Source: Thermococcus eurythermalis
GTDB taxonomy: Archaea; Methanobacteriota_B; Thermococci; Thermococcales; Thermococcaceae
Length of the DNA stretch: 64,000 bases
Direction of reading: 5' to 3'
NCBI RefSeq assembly: GCF_000769655.1
Contig: NZ_CP008887.1
Coordinates: 1,798,001-1,862,000, forward strand
Positions within the stretch are counted from its first letter, which is position 1; each line of letters opens with the position of its first letter. Of the stretch, positions 45,143 through 52,324 are shown in pieces. A model generated the notes under the pieces. It was not told the origin of the DNA, made no database searches, and saw only the letters and a program-made list of their open reading frames with translations. Made by a program: the position numbers and the translations under genes.

Positions 45143-45850
45143 TTGATCGTAGCGCTCATCTCCGACATTCACTCTAACCTTGAGGCGCTTGGAGCTGTCT
45201 GGGATGAGATAAAGCACGCTGATGCCGTTCTCTGTATGGGCGACCTCGTGGGCTACGGCGCTTCTCCGAATGAAGTCGTGGAATTCGTGAGGAAGCAGAT
45301 GAAAAAGCGGACTTTTCTCTGCGTCCGCGGAAACCACGACAACGCGATAGCCTTCGGTGCTGAGTGGGGCTTCAACCCCTACGCGAGGCAGGCCGTTCGC
45401 TGGCACCAGAGGGTCATGACCGTAGAAAACCTTGAGTTCCTAAGGCAACTTCCTGTGAGGCAGCTCTTCACAGACGACACCGGACGGAGCTACCTGCTCA
45501 TTCACGGCTCCCCAAGGGCTCCTCTGGAGGAATACCTCTTCCCGTGGCTCCCTGATGAGGAGTTCAAGGCCGTTCTGAGCTACGTCCGCCAGGACGACCT
45601 TCTGGTCGGCCACACCCACGTGCCAATGCTGAAGGTCGTCGAAGGAAGAAGGATAATAAACCCAGGCTCGATCGGCCAGCCGAGGGACGGGGACTGGAGG
45701 GCGAGCTATGCCATAATAGATACGGAAAGAGAGCCGCCCGGCAACGTTGAATTTCACAGGGTTGAATATGACGTGGAAGAAGCGGCCAGAAAGATAATAG
45801 ACGCGGGACTGCCGAGGTTTCTGGCGGATAGGCTATATGAAGGCCTTTAG
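45143..45850 (+). CDS. Metallophosphoesterase (YfcE/serine-threonine phosphatase-like)
   Basis: 235 residues. LISDIHSNLEAL, CMGDLVGYGASPNEVV, VRGNHDNAI, LIHGSPRAPLEEYLFP and VGHTHVPM give all five metal-binding blocks. The group (COG0639-like archaeal) hydrolyses phosphodiesters or small phosphomonoesters; substrate unknown. I take a TTG at 45143 as start because GGTGGTGG lies four bases before it and the homologous N-terminus begins there; GTG codons at 45134 and 45137 are inside that ribosome binding site. Overlaps the convergent PRC gene by four bases. Confidence 0.88.
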   Translation: MIVALISDIHSNLEALGAVWDEIKHADAVLCMGDLVGYGASPNEVVEFVRKQMKKRTFLCVRGNHDNAIAFGAEWGFNPYARQAVRWHQRVMTVENLEFLRQLPVRQLFTDDTGRSYLLIHGSPRAPLEEYLFPWLPDEEFKAVLSYVRQDDLLVGHTHVPMLKVVEGRRIINPGSIGQPRDGDWRASYAIIDTEREPPGNVEFHRVEYDVEEAARKIIDAGLPRFLADRLYEGL

Positions 45851-46182
45851 TCTTTCTTCTTCAGGCCGCCGCTAAGGACGCTCCTTGCCCTTGACTGGGC
45901 GGGCTTCGGGAGGCGCTTGAGCTTGGAGCGGGCGGCGAGCTTGCTGGCGTCAATTATTATGACCTCTCCAATGCTCTTCACGGCACTGACGGGAATCAGG
46001 AGAAGTCCCTCGTGGTCGGTCACGAACTCGCTAGTGTCAAGGTCTTCGTCCGGCTCGGCAACGATAACAAGGATTTCTCCGGTCTCCTCATCGAAGCTGA
46101 AGTCGTAGACCCAGCCGAGCCTTATTCCAGTGTCAGTTATAAGCTCAACATCCCTAAGCTTGGATGCCATTATCTTGACCAT
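45847..46182 (-). CDS. PRC-barrel domain protein
   Basis: 111 residues. PRC barrel from residue 2 to about 85 (ELITDTGIRLGWVYDFSFDE, GLLLIPVSAVKSIGEVIIID), then a basic tail of about 25 residues (RSKLKRLPKPAQSRARSVLS) that could touch RNA or DNA. GAGGTGGCGAAG fixes the start at ATG 46182; the frame is open further upstream. TATA GGTTTTATACG near 46230. Longer and more basic than the PRC protein at 2208-2417. Confidence 0.8.
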   Translation of the reverse strand: MVKIMASKLRDVELITDTGIRLGWVYDFSFDEETGEILVIVAEPDEDLDTSEFVTDHEGLLLIPVSAVKSIGEVIIIDASKLAARSKLKRLPKPAQSRARSVLSGGLKKKD

Positions 46183-46266
46183 CTTCGCCACCTCTGGGGT
46201 TAATCGTGTAGGCATTTGGGACCAACGTATAAAACCTTTTCCAAAGGAATCTATAAAAAGAGGGAG

Positions 46267-46689
46267 TCAAACCTTCGTGCCCTGCTTGGCCTGGAGCTCC
46301 TGGGCCTTCCTCGCGAGTTCTCCGAGCTGTGCCTCAATTTTCTTCAGGGCATCCTGAGTCCTTGCTATTGCCTCTTCGTACTCCTTGATGCGCTCGTCCA
46401 GGTACTCGATGGCGCTGTCGAGGTTCTTCTCGACAGCGTAGCCCGCCCCAACGCTGACGATTGCGTTTTCCTTGTCTGTTATTTTGCCCCTTAGGAACGA
46501 ACCTGCGCCAATTGGAACGAGAATCTCAGCTTCTCCCTCAGTCTTTTTAAGCCCTTCAAGGGTCTCCCTGACGGCCTTGAACTCGTTCATTCCCAGGGTA
46601 AGGAGCTCAAGGTTCTGGGCAAGGAGCTGTGCCTGTGCCTGCAGGAGCTGATACTCATAAGCAAGCTTTTCCATCTCCTTCTCGACCAT
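46267..46689 (-). CDS. pfdA: Prefoldin subunit alpha
   Basis: 140 residues. Two long coiled-coil helices ([20 protein letters not shown] and [20 protein letters not shown]) flank beta hairpins containing [16 protein letters not shown] and [15 protein letters not shown], the alpha-prefoldin hallmark. Two alpha and four beta subunits form the jellyfish-shaped holdase that feeds the thermosome. ATG 46689 after GGTGATAG. Alone; the beta subunit is elsewhere. Confidence 0.94.
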   Translation of the reverse strand: MVEKEMEKLAYEYQLLQAQAQLLAQNLELLTLGMNEFKAVRETLEGLKKTEGEAEILVPIGAGSFLRGKITDKENAIVSVGAGYAVEKNLDSAIEYLDERIKEYEEAIARTQDALKKIEAQLGELARKAQELQAKQGTKV

Positions 46690-46751
46690 CGCTATCACCG
46701 GAGAAACTATGGAAATGAGCTTTTAAGGTTTGGGCTAAAAAGGAGGAAGAA

Positions 46752-47642
46752 TCAGCGGAGAATCTCCTCGGCAATTCTCTGGGCAATCTCCTTGAGTGCC
46801 TTACTCGCCGGGCTGTCGGGGAAGGCCTCCACCACGGGCCTGAGCATTGACATGCTCTTTGGAATCGCCCTGTCGTAGGGTATCTCTCCCAGTATTGGAA
46901 TCCCCTCGCTTTCGGCCCACTCCCTGAGCGCGGTAAAGCCTGGGTTCAGGTCGGATTTGTTGATAATGAGGTAAGCCGGCTGTCTGAAGTGCTGGACGAC
47001 CTTGTAGGCGCGCTGGACGTCGCTGAGGGAAGCGGGTGTCGGCTCGGCAATCAGTATCGTCAGGTCGGCCCCACCTATGCTCGCTATTACCTGACAGCCG
47101 ATTCCAGCCGCTGAATCAACAATCATGTGCTCAAGGCCAAGCTCGTCCATCAGCTTCTTCGCCCACTCCTTCTCTTCGGTTACGAGCTTCCCGCTCTCCG
47201 GTCTGCCGACGTCGAGCTGGGCCGAAATAATCGGAAAGCCGTACTTCGTGGTTCCCTTCCTGATGACTCCCGAACGGGCCTCCTCCAGGGTTATGGTTCC
47301 TGGGACGGGACAGACAAGGCCGCAGACGTTGCAACCCTCGCAGGTGAGCTCGTTGACGACGTAGTTGCCGTCCTCGTCGATGTAAATGCACTCATAGGGA
47401 CAGCGCTCGTAGCAGATGCCACAGCGGACGCAGCTCTCCGGGTTTATCCTCGCAATCTTCGCACCTATGTGCTCGCGCTCTTCCTCCCACTCCTCAACAC
47501 CAAGGAGGAGACCGAGGTTCGGTGCCTCTGCATCGGCATCAACAGCTATGAGCTTATACCTGTCCTTCAGGAAGTAGAGGAGCGAGGCAGTAATCGTGCT
47601 CTTTCCAACGCCACCCTTACCGCTCGCAATCGCAACCTGCAT
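46752..47642 (-). CDS. MinD/Mrp-like P-loop ATPase with inserted ferredoxin domain (copy 2)
   Basis: 296 residues. Deviant Walker A ASGKGGVGKSTITASLL at the N-terminus. A two-cluster ferredoxin insert sits at about residues 70-120: CVRCGICYERCPYECIY and CEGCNVCGLVCPVPG, each a CxxCxxCxxxCP motif for a [4Fe-4S] cluster. The ATPase then resumes (MIVDSAAGIGCQV, LIAEPTPASLSDVQRAYKV). This is COG1149, thought to load or sense Fe-S clusters; no defined substrate. It begins within the stop codon of the preceding copy (TGATG), so the two are co-translated. Confidence 0.9.
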   Translation of the reverse strand: MQVAIASGKGGVGKSTITASLLYFLKDRYKLIAVDADAEAPNLGLLLGVEEWEEEREHIGAKIARINPESCVRCGICYERCPYECIYIDEDGNYVVNELTCEGCNVCGLVCPVPGTITLEEARSGVIRKGTTKYGFPIISAQLDVGRPESGKLVTEEKEWAKKLMDELGLEHMIVDSAAGIGCQVIASIGGADLTILIAEPTPASLSDVQRAYKVVQHFRQPAYLIINKSDLNPGFTALREWAESEGIPILGEIPYDRAIPKSMSMLRPVVEAFPDSPASKALKEIAQRIAEEILR

Positions 47643-48511
47643 CACTCACCACCCCCGAGGAAGTCGGCAACCTTCTCAGCCAGCTCGCGGAAGATTTTCG
47701 ACTCCGGGACGTCTTCCAGCACCACTGGCCTTCCAGAGACGTAGCTTTTCACTATGTTCTCGCTGTACGGGATTTCGGCAACTATCTCTGCGCCGTACTT
47801 CTCGGCCCTCTCTCTGACTTTCTCGACGTCTCCGAGGTCTGCCCTGTTGACAACGACCCACGTCTTGAGGTTCATCAGTCTTCCGAGCTGGAGGATAAGC
47901 TCAGTGTCGTGAATTCCAAGCGGGGTCGGCTCGGTAACAGCGATAAGGAGTTTTGAGCCTTCTATTGCCTTTGAGACCGTATTACCGGTTCCGGCAGCTG
48001 TATCAACCATCAAGAGGTCGTAGTCCAGGTTCCTCGCGCGCCTCTTGGCCTCGACAACGAGGGGCATCGAGCGCTCCTCACCCTCCCTGAGCTTTCCGGT
48101 GACGAGGGTGAAACCGTAGGGCGTCTCGGTTACGTAGGTGTGGCCGACAACACGGAAGGCCTCCTGAATGGCCCCTGGAACGGGACAGACTATCTCACAG
48201 GCCCTGCAACCAGAGCAGAGGTTGGGCATTAGGAACGGTGTCCCGTCCCTCAGCGTGACTATCGCGTGCTCCTCGCAGACCTCGGCGCACTTCCTGCACT
48301 TGGTGCACTTGGAGTAGTCAAACTTTGGCATGAACTGGTTGACTGGTTCCTCGCTGGCCAGCTCAACACCCAAAAGCAGGTGGTCGTTTGGTGCTTCCAC
48401 GTCCAGATCAGCTAAAACCAGCTTGAAGCGCCTCGCAAGCTCGACCGCGAGGTTAATTGCGACCGTTGACTTTCCAGTTCCTCCTTTCCCACCGCTCACG
48501 GCTATCTGCAA
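47642..48511 (-). CDS. MinD/Mrp-like P-loop ATPase with inserted ferredoxin domain (copy 1)
   Basis: 289 residues, a paralogue of the downstream gene with the same layout: Walker A SGGKGGTGKSTVAINLA, ferredoxin insert CTKCRKCAEVCEEHAIV and CSGCRACEIVCPVPG, and DTAAGTGNTVSKAI. Two adjacent, non-identical copies suggest a heterodimer, as in many Archaea. An iron-box-like sequence overlaps the expected transcript start (48529-48542) and a NifX-like gene is transcribed the other way. The ATG at 48511 has GAGGTGAGAG upstream (minus strand). Confidence 0.9.
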   Translation of the reverse strand: MQIAVSGGKGGTGKSTVAINLAVELARRFKLVLADLDVEAPNDHLLLGVELASEEPVNQFMPKFDYSKCTKCRKCAEVCEEHAIVTLRDGTPFLMPNLCSGCRACEIVCPVPGAIQEAFRVVGHTYVTETPYGFTLVTGKLREGEERSMPLVVEAKRRARNLDYDLLMVDTAAGTGNTVSKAIEGSKLLIAVTEPTPLGIHDTELILQLGRLMNLKTWVVVNRADLGDVEKVRERAEKYGAEIVAEIPYSENIVKSYVSGRPVVLEDVPESKIFRELAEKVADFLGGGE

Positions 48512-48528
48512 GCTCTCACCTCCGAGAA

Positions 48529-48542
48529 TTAGGCTAACCTAA
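48529..48542 (-). promoter_or_regulatory. Iron-box-like operator (DtxR/IdeR type)
   Basis: TTAGGCTAACCTAA (plus strand) is identical to the last 14 bases of the bacterial DtxR consensus, with 5-bp inverted arms TTAGG/CCTAA. It lies just downstream of the TATA-like CTTAAAAG of the minus-strand Fe-S ATPase operon, where a bound repressor would block transcription, and just upstream of the TATA (48546-48553) of the divergent NifX-like gene. Thermococcales encode DtxR-type iron regulators. Confidence 0.6.
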
Positions 48543-48556
48543 AAGCTTTTAAGCTT

Positions 48557-48572
48557 TGTGCATACGCTCACA
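48557..48572 (+). promoter_or_regulatory. TGTGCATA element after the TATA box of the NifX-like gene
   Basis: TGTGCATACGCTCACA with TGTG/CACA ends. Its first eight bases equal those of the perfect palindrome in the promoter of the second NifX-like gene (59038-59051), at the same place relative to TATA (CTTTTAAG, 48546-48553). Confidence 0.4.
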
Positions 48573-48584
48573 ACGGTGATGCTC

Positions 48585-48992
48585 ATGAGGTGCCTTAAGG
48601 TCGCGTTCGGAATGGAAGACGATGAGAGGCTGATAGACGCGCACTACGGTGATTCAGAGTTCTTCGCAATCTACGAAGTCTGCGAGGACGGGAGTGTAAA
48701 GCTCCTCGAAAAGAGACCTAACAAAGCCAGGGACTTTGAGGAGCACGACGAAGGTCATGGTGACCCTAGGAAGTTCAAGGCCGTTGTGAGCCAGCTCCTC
48801 GACGTTGATGTTTTGGCGGCATTCAGAATGGGGCCGAACTTCCTGCGCATAAGGGACAAGACCAACAAGGTGGCCTTCTTCACGAGGACGAGGGACTTAA
48901 AGCTCGCCCTCCAGAGGGTCATTGAAAACTTCGACGACCTGTGGGAGCAGGTGCAGGCTAAGAAGGCCGAGAAGCCGCCGATAGAGGAGTGA
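48585..48992 (+). CDS. NifX/NifB-like (dinitrogenase cofactor domain) protein
   Basis: 135 residues. The domain begins CLKVAFGMEDDERLIDAHYG, then EFFAIYEV, and ends with a helical part (LKLALQRVIENFDDLWEQVQ). COG1433-type domains bind iron-molybdenum cofactor precursors or Fe-S clusters in nitrogen fixers; in non-fixing archaea the ligand is unknown. The typical histidine is present in EEHDEGHGDPRKF, a possible metal site. ATG 48585 follows GGTGATG. Divergent from the two Fe-S ATPases, a pairing seen widely in Archaea. The gene remnant at 48996 follows by four bases. Confidence 0.78.
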   Translation: MRCLKVAFGMEDDERLIDAHYGDSEFFAIYEVCEDGSVKLLEKRPNKARDFEEHDEGHGDPRKFKAVVSQLLDVDVLAAFRMGPNFLRIRDKTNKVAFFTRTRDLKLALQRVIENFDDLWEQVQAKKAEKPPIEE

Positions 48993-48995
48993 GTT

Positions 48996-49102
48996 ATGAG
49001 GTTCCTTGGGATAGTGCCCAAGGTCTTCCTTTTCGCCTTTCCTTATGCCCTCCTCGCGTTCTACCTGAACTCCCTCTATGGTGTTTGGAATCCAAGGTTG
49101 CA
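48996..49102 (+). pseudogene. 5' remnant of an isoprenylcysteine methyltransferase-like membrane protein
   Basis: ATG at 48996, four bases after the NifX-like stop, with GAGTGAG as ribosome binding site. About 35 codons encode a first membrane helix (VPKVFLFAFPYALLAFYLNS, LYGVW) and then run into the left end of the IS element at 49103. The matching 3' end lies just beyond the IS (50994-51107). Identification of the family comes mainly from that 3' piece. Confidence 0.6.
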
Positions 49103-49223
49103 TTTTTCTTTTGCAAGCCTCGCCCTTTAGGGCTGGGATGCAATAAACGACCCAACGAGCAATCAAACAAGAAAGCAAAAAGTATTTAAGCCATAATGCA
49201 TACCATACATTAAGGGGTTCACA

Positions 49224-49658
49224 ATGAAGCCAGAAATACCAATACTTTCAAGAACGAGACACGCAAAACACTACTTAGCCTATCACTTTGTATGGATTCC
49301 AAAATACAGGAGAGACATTCTCGTCGGAAAAGTTGCCGAGAGGCTCAAACAAATGCTCAAGGAGTATGCCGAGGAAATTAATTGTGAGGTTATCGCCATC
49401 GAAGTAATGTCCGACCACGTGCACGTTTTTCTCAGGGCAAAGCCAAACCTTTCACCAGCCAAAATAATTAACCACTTAAAAGGTAAAACCGCCAGAAAAC
49501 TCCTCCAAGAATTCCCCGAATTGAGGGCAAAAACGACCAACGGTCGCTTATGGTCACGCTCCTACTTTGTAGCCTCCGTTGGTTATGTAACCAACGAGAT
49601 TGTTAAGCACTATGTTGAAACCCAATGGGAGCGTGAGTTAAAACGAAAAGGACAGTAA
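49224..49658 (+). CDS. tnpA: IS200/IS605 transposase TnpA (HUH/Y1)
   Basis: 144 residues. The HUH motif is DHVHVFL at residues 63-69; VSVGYVTNEIVKHYVETQ-like sequence near residues 114-130 carries the active tyrosine. The N-terminal HYLAYHFVWIPKYRRDIL is typical of archaeal copies. Y1 transposases cut single-stranded DNA at the element's hairpin ends without duplicating the target. The frame is intact, so TnpA may be active and could move the relics in trans. TATA GTATTTAAGCC near 49183; GGGGT ribosome binding site. Confidence 0.93.
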   Translation: MKPEIPILSRTRHAKHYLAYHFVWIPKYRRDILVGKVAERLKQMLKEYAEEINCEVIAIEVMSDHVHVFLRAKPNLSPAKIINHLKGKTARKLLQEFPELRAKTTNGRLWSRSYFVASVGYVTNEIVKHYVETQWERELKRKGQ

Positions 49659-50952
49659 CAATAAAACTCCACCCCTCAAAAGAACAAGCGAAAATCCTCC
49701 ACCAGTTAGCCGATTCAGGAGCCAAAGCCTGGAACCGAGTAAACTACTTGAGGCGACAACAATACTTCAAAGACCAAATCGTGGACTTTAACAGAACCGA
49801 GAAAACCGTTTATGGGGAGTTTAAACGGGAAATCGGTTCAGCAACCGTCCAGCAAATAGCGAGGAAAAACGCCGAAGCTTGGCGGAGTTTCTTCTCCCTC
49901 CTCCGAAAAAAGCGGAATGGTGAACTTCCCTCTTGGCTTAAGCCCAAACCACCAAACTATCTCAAAGAAGGCTGGCAGAGAAAACCCTTAATCGTCCTGA
50001 GAAACGACCAGTACAAGATTGAAGGGAACAAACTAATCCTCAAGGGTCTTGGCAAGTTTAAACGCCTCGAAGTCCAGTTTAAGGGAAGAATTCACCTGAA
50101 GGGCAAGCAGGGGCGGTTAGAAATCACTTACGACCCCGTTAGGAGAAAATGGTATGCTCACGTGAGCTTTACAGTCGAGGAAAAACTCGAAGACGAAAAA
50201 TGGGTAAGAGTTCCAAGAACTCCAAAGGGAAGCCTCTCGGCGGGCATAGACTTGGGAGTGAACAATCTCATGGCCGTCTATGTCGAGAATGGAGAAAGCT
50301 TTCTGGTCAATGGAAGACCGCCTAAAAGCATTGACTTCTACTGGAGGAAGAAGATTGCTGACTACCAGTCAAAACTCAATAAATCGGGAGCCAAGACGAG
50401 TAGGAAACTCAGGAGAATGCACGAAAAGGCTAAGCTTCAGGCTAAACACTACATCAACACTGCCGTAAGAGGAACGGTTAGGAAGCTCTACGAGTTGGAG
50501 TTAATAGAATCGTCGTTGGTTATCCAAAGGGCATGGCTCGGAATTCTGACAAGGGTAAAAGGCAGAACTTCCTCCTCTCTCACGTTTGGAGGTTTAATTA
50601 CGTTATTAAACGCTTGATTGAAGTTGCGGAAGAGTATGGTGTTCGGGTTTTGGTCGTGAATGAAGCTTTCACGTCTAAGGTTTGCCCTGTTTGCGGGAGG
50701 CCCCACGAGGGGGCTCGCTTTGTCAGGGGTTTGTTTAAGTGTCCCGCAACGGGGCTTGTTTTTAATGCAGACTTAGTTGGAGCGTTTAACATTTTGAGGA
50801 AGGTTGTGAGGACCATAACCCCGAACTTGGGCGGTTTGTACGCCCAAGGGAGGAGTAACTGGCCGAAGGCCCGGCCAGAGGGGCTGAAAAGCCCATTTAA
50901 AGTGGGCTTTGGGGAGGCCCCTCAAACCTCCCTGCCGTTGGCGAGGGGTTAA
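49637..50952 (+). pseudogene. tnpB: tnpB (RNA-guided nuclease homologue), frameshifted
   Basis: The coding frame starts beside the tnpA stop (KRTVTIKLHPSKEQAKILHQ) but has no ATG or GTG in a proper place: the first in-frame codon after a stop is GTT. The frame breaks at about 50497: TTGGAGTTAATAGA should read TTGGGAGTTAATAGA, i.e. one G is missing, after which the sequence continues in another frame as GVNRIVVGYPKGMARNSDKG and so on to 50952. All RuvC residues survive: Asp in GIDLGVNNL, Glu in VVNEAF, Asp in NADLVGAFNIL. The zinc motif has CPVC but the second pair is reduced to CPATG. Likely inactive unless frameshifted. Confidence 0.85.
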
Positions 50953-50993
50953 TTCGTTGGAACCCTCGCCCTTCAGGGCGGGGAGGAGGTCAG
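50826..50993 (+). ncRNA. Omega-RNA (reRNA)-like structured region at the tnpB 3' end
   Basis: Four perfect hairpins in a row: CTTGGGCG/CGCCCAAG (50826-50848), CTGGCC/GGCCAG (50859-50878), AAAGCCCA/TGGGCTTT (50888-50910) and the right-end TCGCCC/GGGCGG hairpin. This overlaps the last codons of tnpB and the right end, where the guide-carrying RNA of IS605 TnpB is known to be made. Expression is inferred. Confidence 0.6.
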
Positions 50994-51107
50994 TGGATTG
51001 CCGTAATGAAATTTATAGGTGAGGAAGAGAAAGCCCTTGAGGAGATGTTCGGCGATGAGTGGGGAGAATACGCAAAAAGGACGCCCAGGTTCCTACCGGG
51101 GCTTTGA
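50994..51107 (+). pseudogene. 3' remnant of an isoprenylcysteine methyltransferase-like gene
   Basis: Open for 37 codons from the IS right end to a TGA at 51105-51107. VMKFIGEEEKALEEMFGDEW, then GEYAKRTPRFLPGL, is the typical ending of ICMT/phospholipid methyltransferase-family proteins. The middle of such a protein (roughly 120 or more residues) is absent between this and the 5' piece, so the insertion went with a deletion. Confidence 0.6.
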
Positions 51108-51588
51108 ACTCCTGCCCGTTCATCTCTACGTTCTGACCCACCTGAAGAAAGCCGGGGTGGACTACGCCAAGATGATGGCTAAGATGGGCGGTTTGCCCCT
51201 TGAGCTTATAGAAGACGCTATAAACGACCTTCTTGAGCTCAGACTGATTGAGCGCGATTCGGGGAGCGCGATAAAGAGGAGCAGGGCGCGCTTCAAAAAG
51301 GCCTTTGAGGTCCACAAGCACCACACCTACTACCGCCTCTCCCGCGAAGGTGAGCTCTTCGTCCGTTCGATTGATGAGAGGTGGCTTAAGCGATATTTCG
51401 ACGGCCTCTTCCCAAACGGGTGGAAGGCCATCCAAGCGCTCGCCGAAAGCAAAGACCTAAACGAAGCGGGTAGAAGGGTGAGTATTGACGGTGAGACCCT
51501 CGAAGGGCTGAAGATCCTCCGCTTCGTAACTGAGAAAGGGAGAAAAACGGAGTTCTTCAGGCGATTGTGGGAGTTTCTTCGTGGTTAG
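51055..51588 (+). CDS. DUF2250 winged-helix-type protein
   Basis: 177 residues. From about residue 20 on it resembles DUF2250, an archaeal domain of helix-turn-helix type (LLPVHLYVLTHLKKAGVDYA, MAKMGGLPLELIEDAINDLL, LRLIERDSGSAIKRSRARFK). The C-terminal half has another helical module (WKAIQALAESKDLNEAGRRV, GETLEGLKILRFV). Probably a transcriptional regulator; target unknown. The ATG at 51055 lies within the ICMT remnant in another frame, with GAGGAG upstream; before the IS insertion this would have been a normal overlapping operon pair. Confidence 0.7.
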   Translation: MSGENTQKGRPGSYRGFELLPVHLYVLTHLKKAGVDYAKMMAKMGGLPLELIEDAINDLLELRLIERDSGSAIKRSRARFKKAFEVHKHHTYYRLSREGELFVRSIDERWLKRYFDGLFPNGWKAIQALAESKDLNEAGRRVSIDGETLEGLKILRFVTEKGRKTEFFRRLWEFLRG

Positions 51589-51712
51589 AGTTTGATGATG
51601 CTCTCCGCCTTCAATTCCACGAATCTCTCAGGATATTTTCCCGAATGTAGGCATTTGTCCCATTGTCTGAGCAGGGAGAGGAGCTATGAATTCAGATATA
51701 TGGGCAACCTAT

Positions 51713-51728
51713 TAAGAGGTTCCTCTTA
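51713..51728. promoter_or_regulatory. Dyad TAAGAGG-TT-CCTCTTA upstream of trmO
   Basis: 7-bp arms around two bases, about 20 bases after a TATA-like AGATATATGGG (51694). A second TATA-like TTTTAAAC at 51759 fits the trmO start better, so the dyad may control a minor promoter or be a relic. Confidence 0.35.
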
Positions 51729-51801
51729 TTTCTCCACAACAAAGCATCACTAGAAGGGTTTTAAACTTCTCCTGTCGAACACACACCGGGGAAGGAAAGT
51801 G

Positions 51802-52293
51802 ATGGAAGTAACGTACCGCATTATCGGGGTCATCCACAGCCCCTTCAAGGAGCCAAAGGGCGTTCCAATACAGCCCTCTGCCGCCAGAGGAGTTAGAGGA
51901 ACCGTGGAGCTCTTCCCGGAGTACTCGCCGGGATTGAAGGACATCGAAGGGTTCTCGCACATCATACTGATATACCACCTCCACCTCGCGAAGCCCGGAA
52001 AGCTCCTCGTCAGGCCGTACATGGACGATGAGGAGCATGGAGTCTTCGCCACCCGCGCACCGAGCAGGCCAAACCCAATAGGCCTCTCGATAGTGAGGCT
52101 CATCAGTGTTGAGGGAAACGTGCTCCACATCGAGGACGTTGACATCGTTGACGGGACGCCTCTGCTCGACATAAAGCCATACGTGCCGGAGTTTGACATC
52201 AGAACCGTCGAGAGAACGGGCTGGCTGGAGAGAAACGTTCACAAGCTCTCGGAGACCAGAGACGACGGCAGGTTCGTAAAGGAAGAGGGATAA
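51802..52293 (+). CDS. trmO: tRNA (t6A37) methyltransferase, TrmO/TsaA-like
   Basis: 163 residues, the single TsaA-like barrel domain of TrmO. Signatures RIIGVIHSPFKEPKGVPIQP, GLKDIEGFSHIILIYHLHLA, VFATRAPSRPNPIGLSIVRL and VDIVDGTPLLDIKPYVPEFD are all conserved. It methylates N6 of threonylcarbamoyladenosine at position 37 of some tRNAs using S-adenosylmethionine; archaeal members are shorter than bacterial ones. ATG 51802 is chosen over a GTG three bases earlier. TATA TTTTAAAC near 51759. Confidence 0.9.
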   Translation: MEVTYRIIGVIHSPFKEPKGVPIQPSAARGVRGTVELFPEYSPGLKDIEGFSHIILIYHLHLAKPGKLLVRPYMDDEEHGVFATRAPSRPNPIGLSIVRLISVEGNVLHIEDVDIVDGTPLLDIKPYVPEFDIRTVERTGWLERNVHKLSETRDDGRFVKEEG

Positions 52294-52324
52294 AGGAGTT
52301 TCACTGAATTGCCAACAACACAAA

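Larger units (their letters stand above)
49103..50993 (+). mobile_element. IS200/IS605 family insertion sequence
   Basis: About 1.9 kb. Left end TTTTTCTTTTGCAAGCC with a TCGCCC-TTTA-GGGCTGGGA hairpin; right end TCGCCC-TTCA-GGGCGGGGAGGAGGTCAG. It carries tnpA and a frameshifted tnpB, both on the plus strand. As expected for this family there are subterminal hairpins, no terminal inverted repeats and no target duplication. It lies inside an isoprenylcysteine methyltransferase-like gene. Three related relics occur elsewhere in the window. Confidence 0.85.

Noticed and set aside
51592-51672. TGATGATG followed by CTGA near 51669 as a C/D box RNA
   Set aside because: Boxes are 70 bases apart and no D' and C' pair exists between them.
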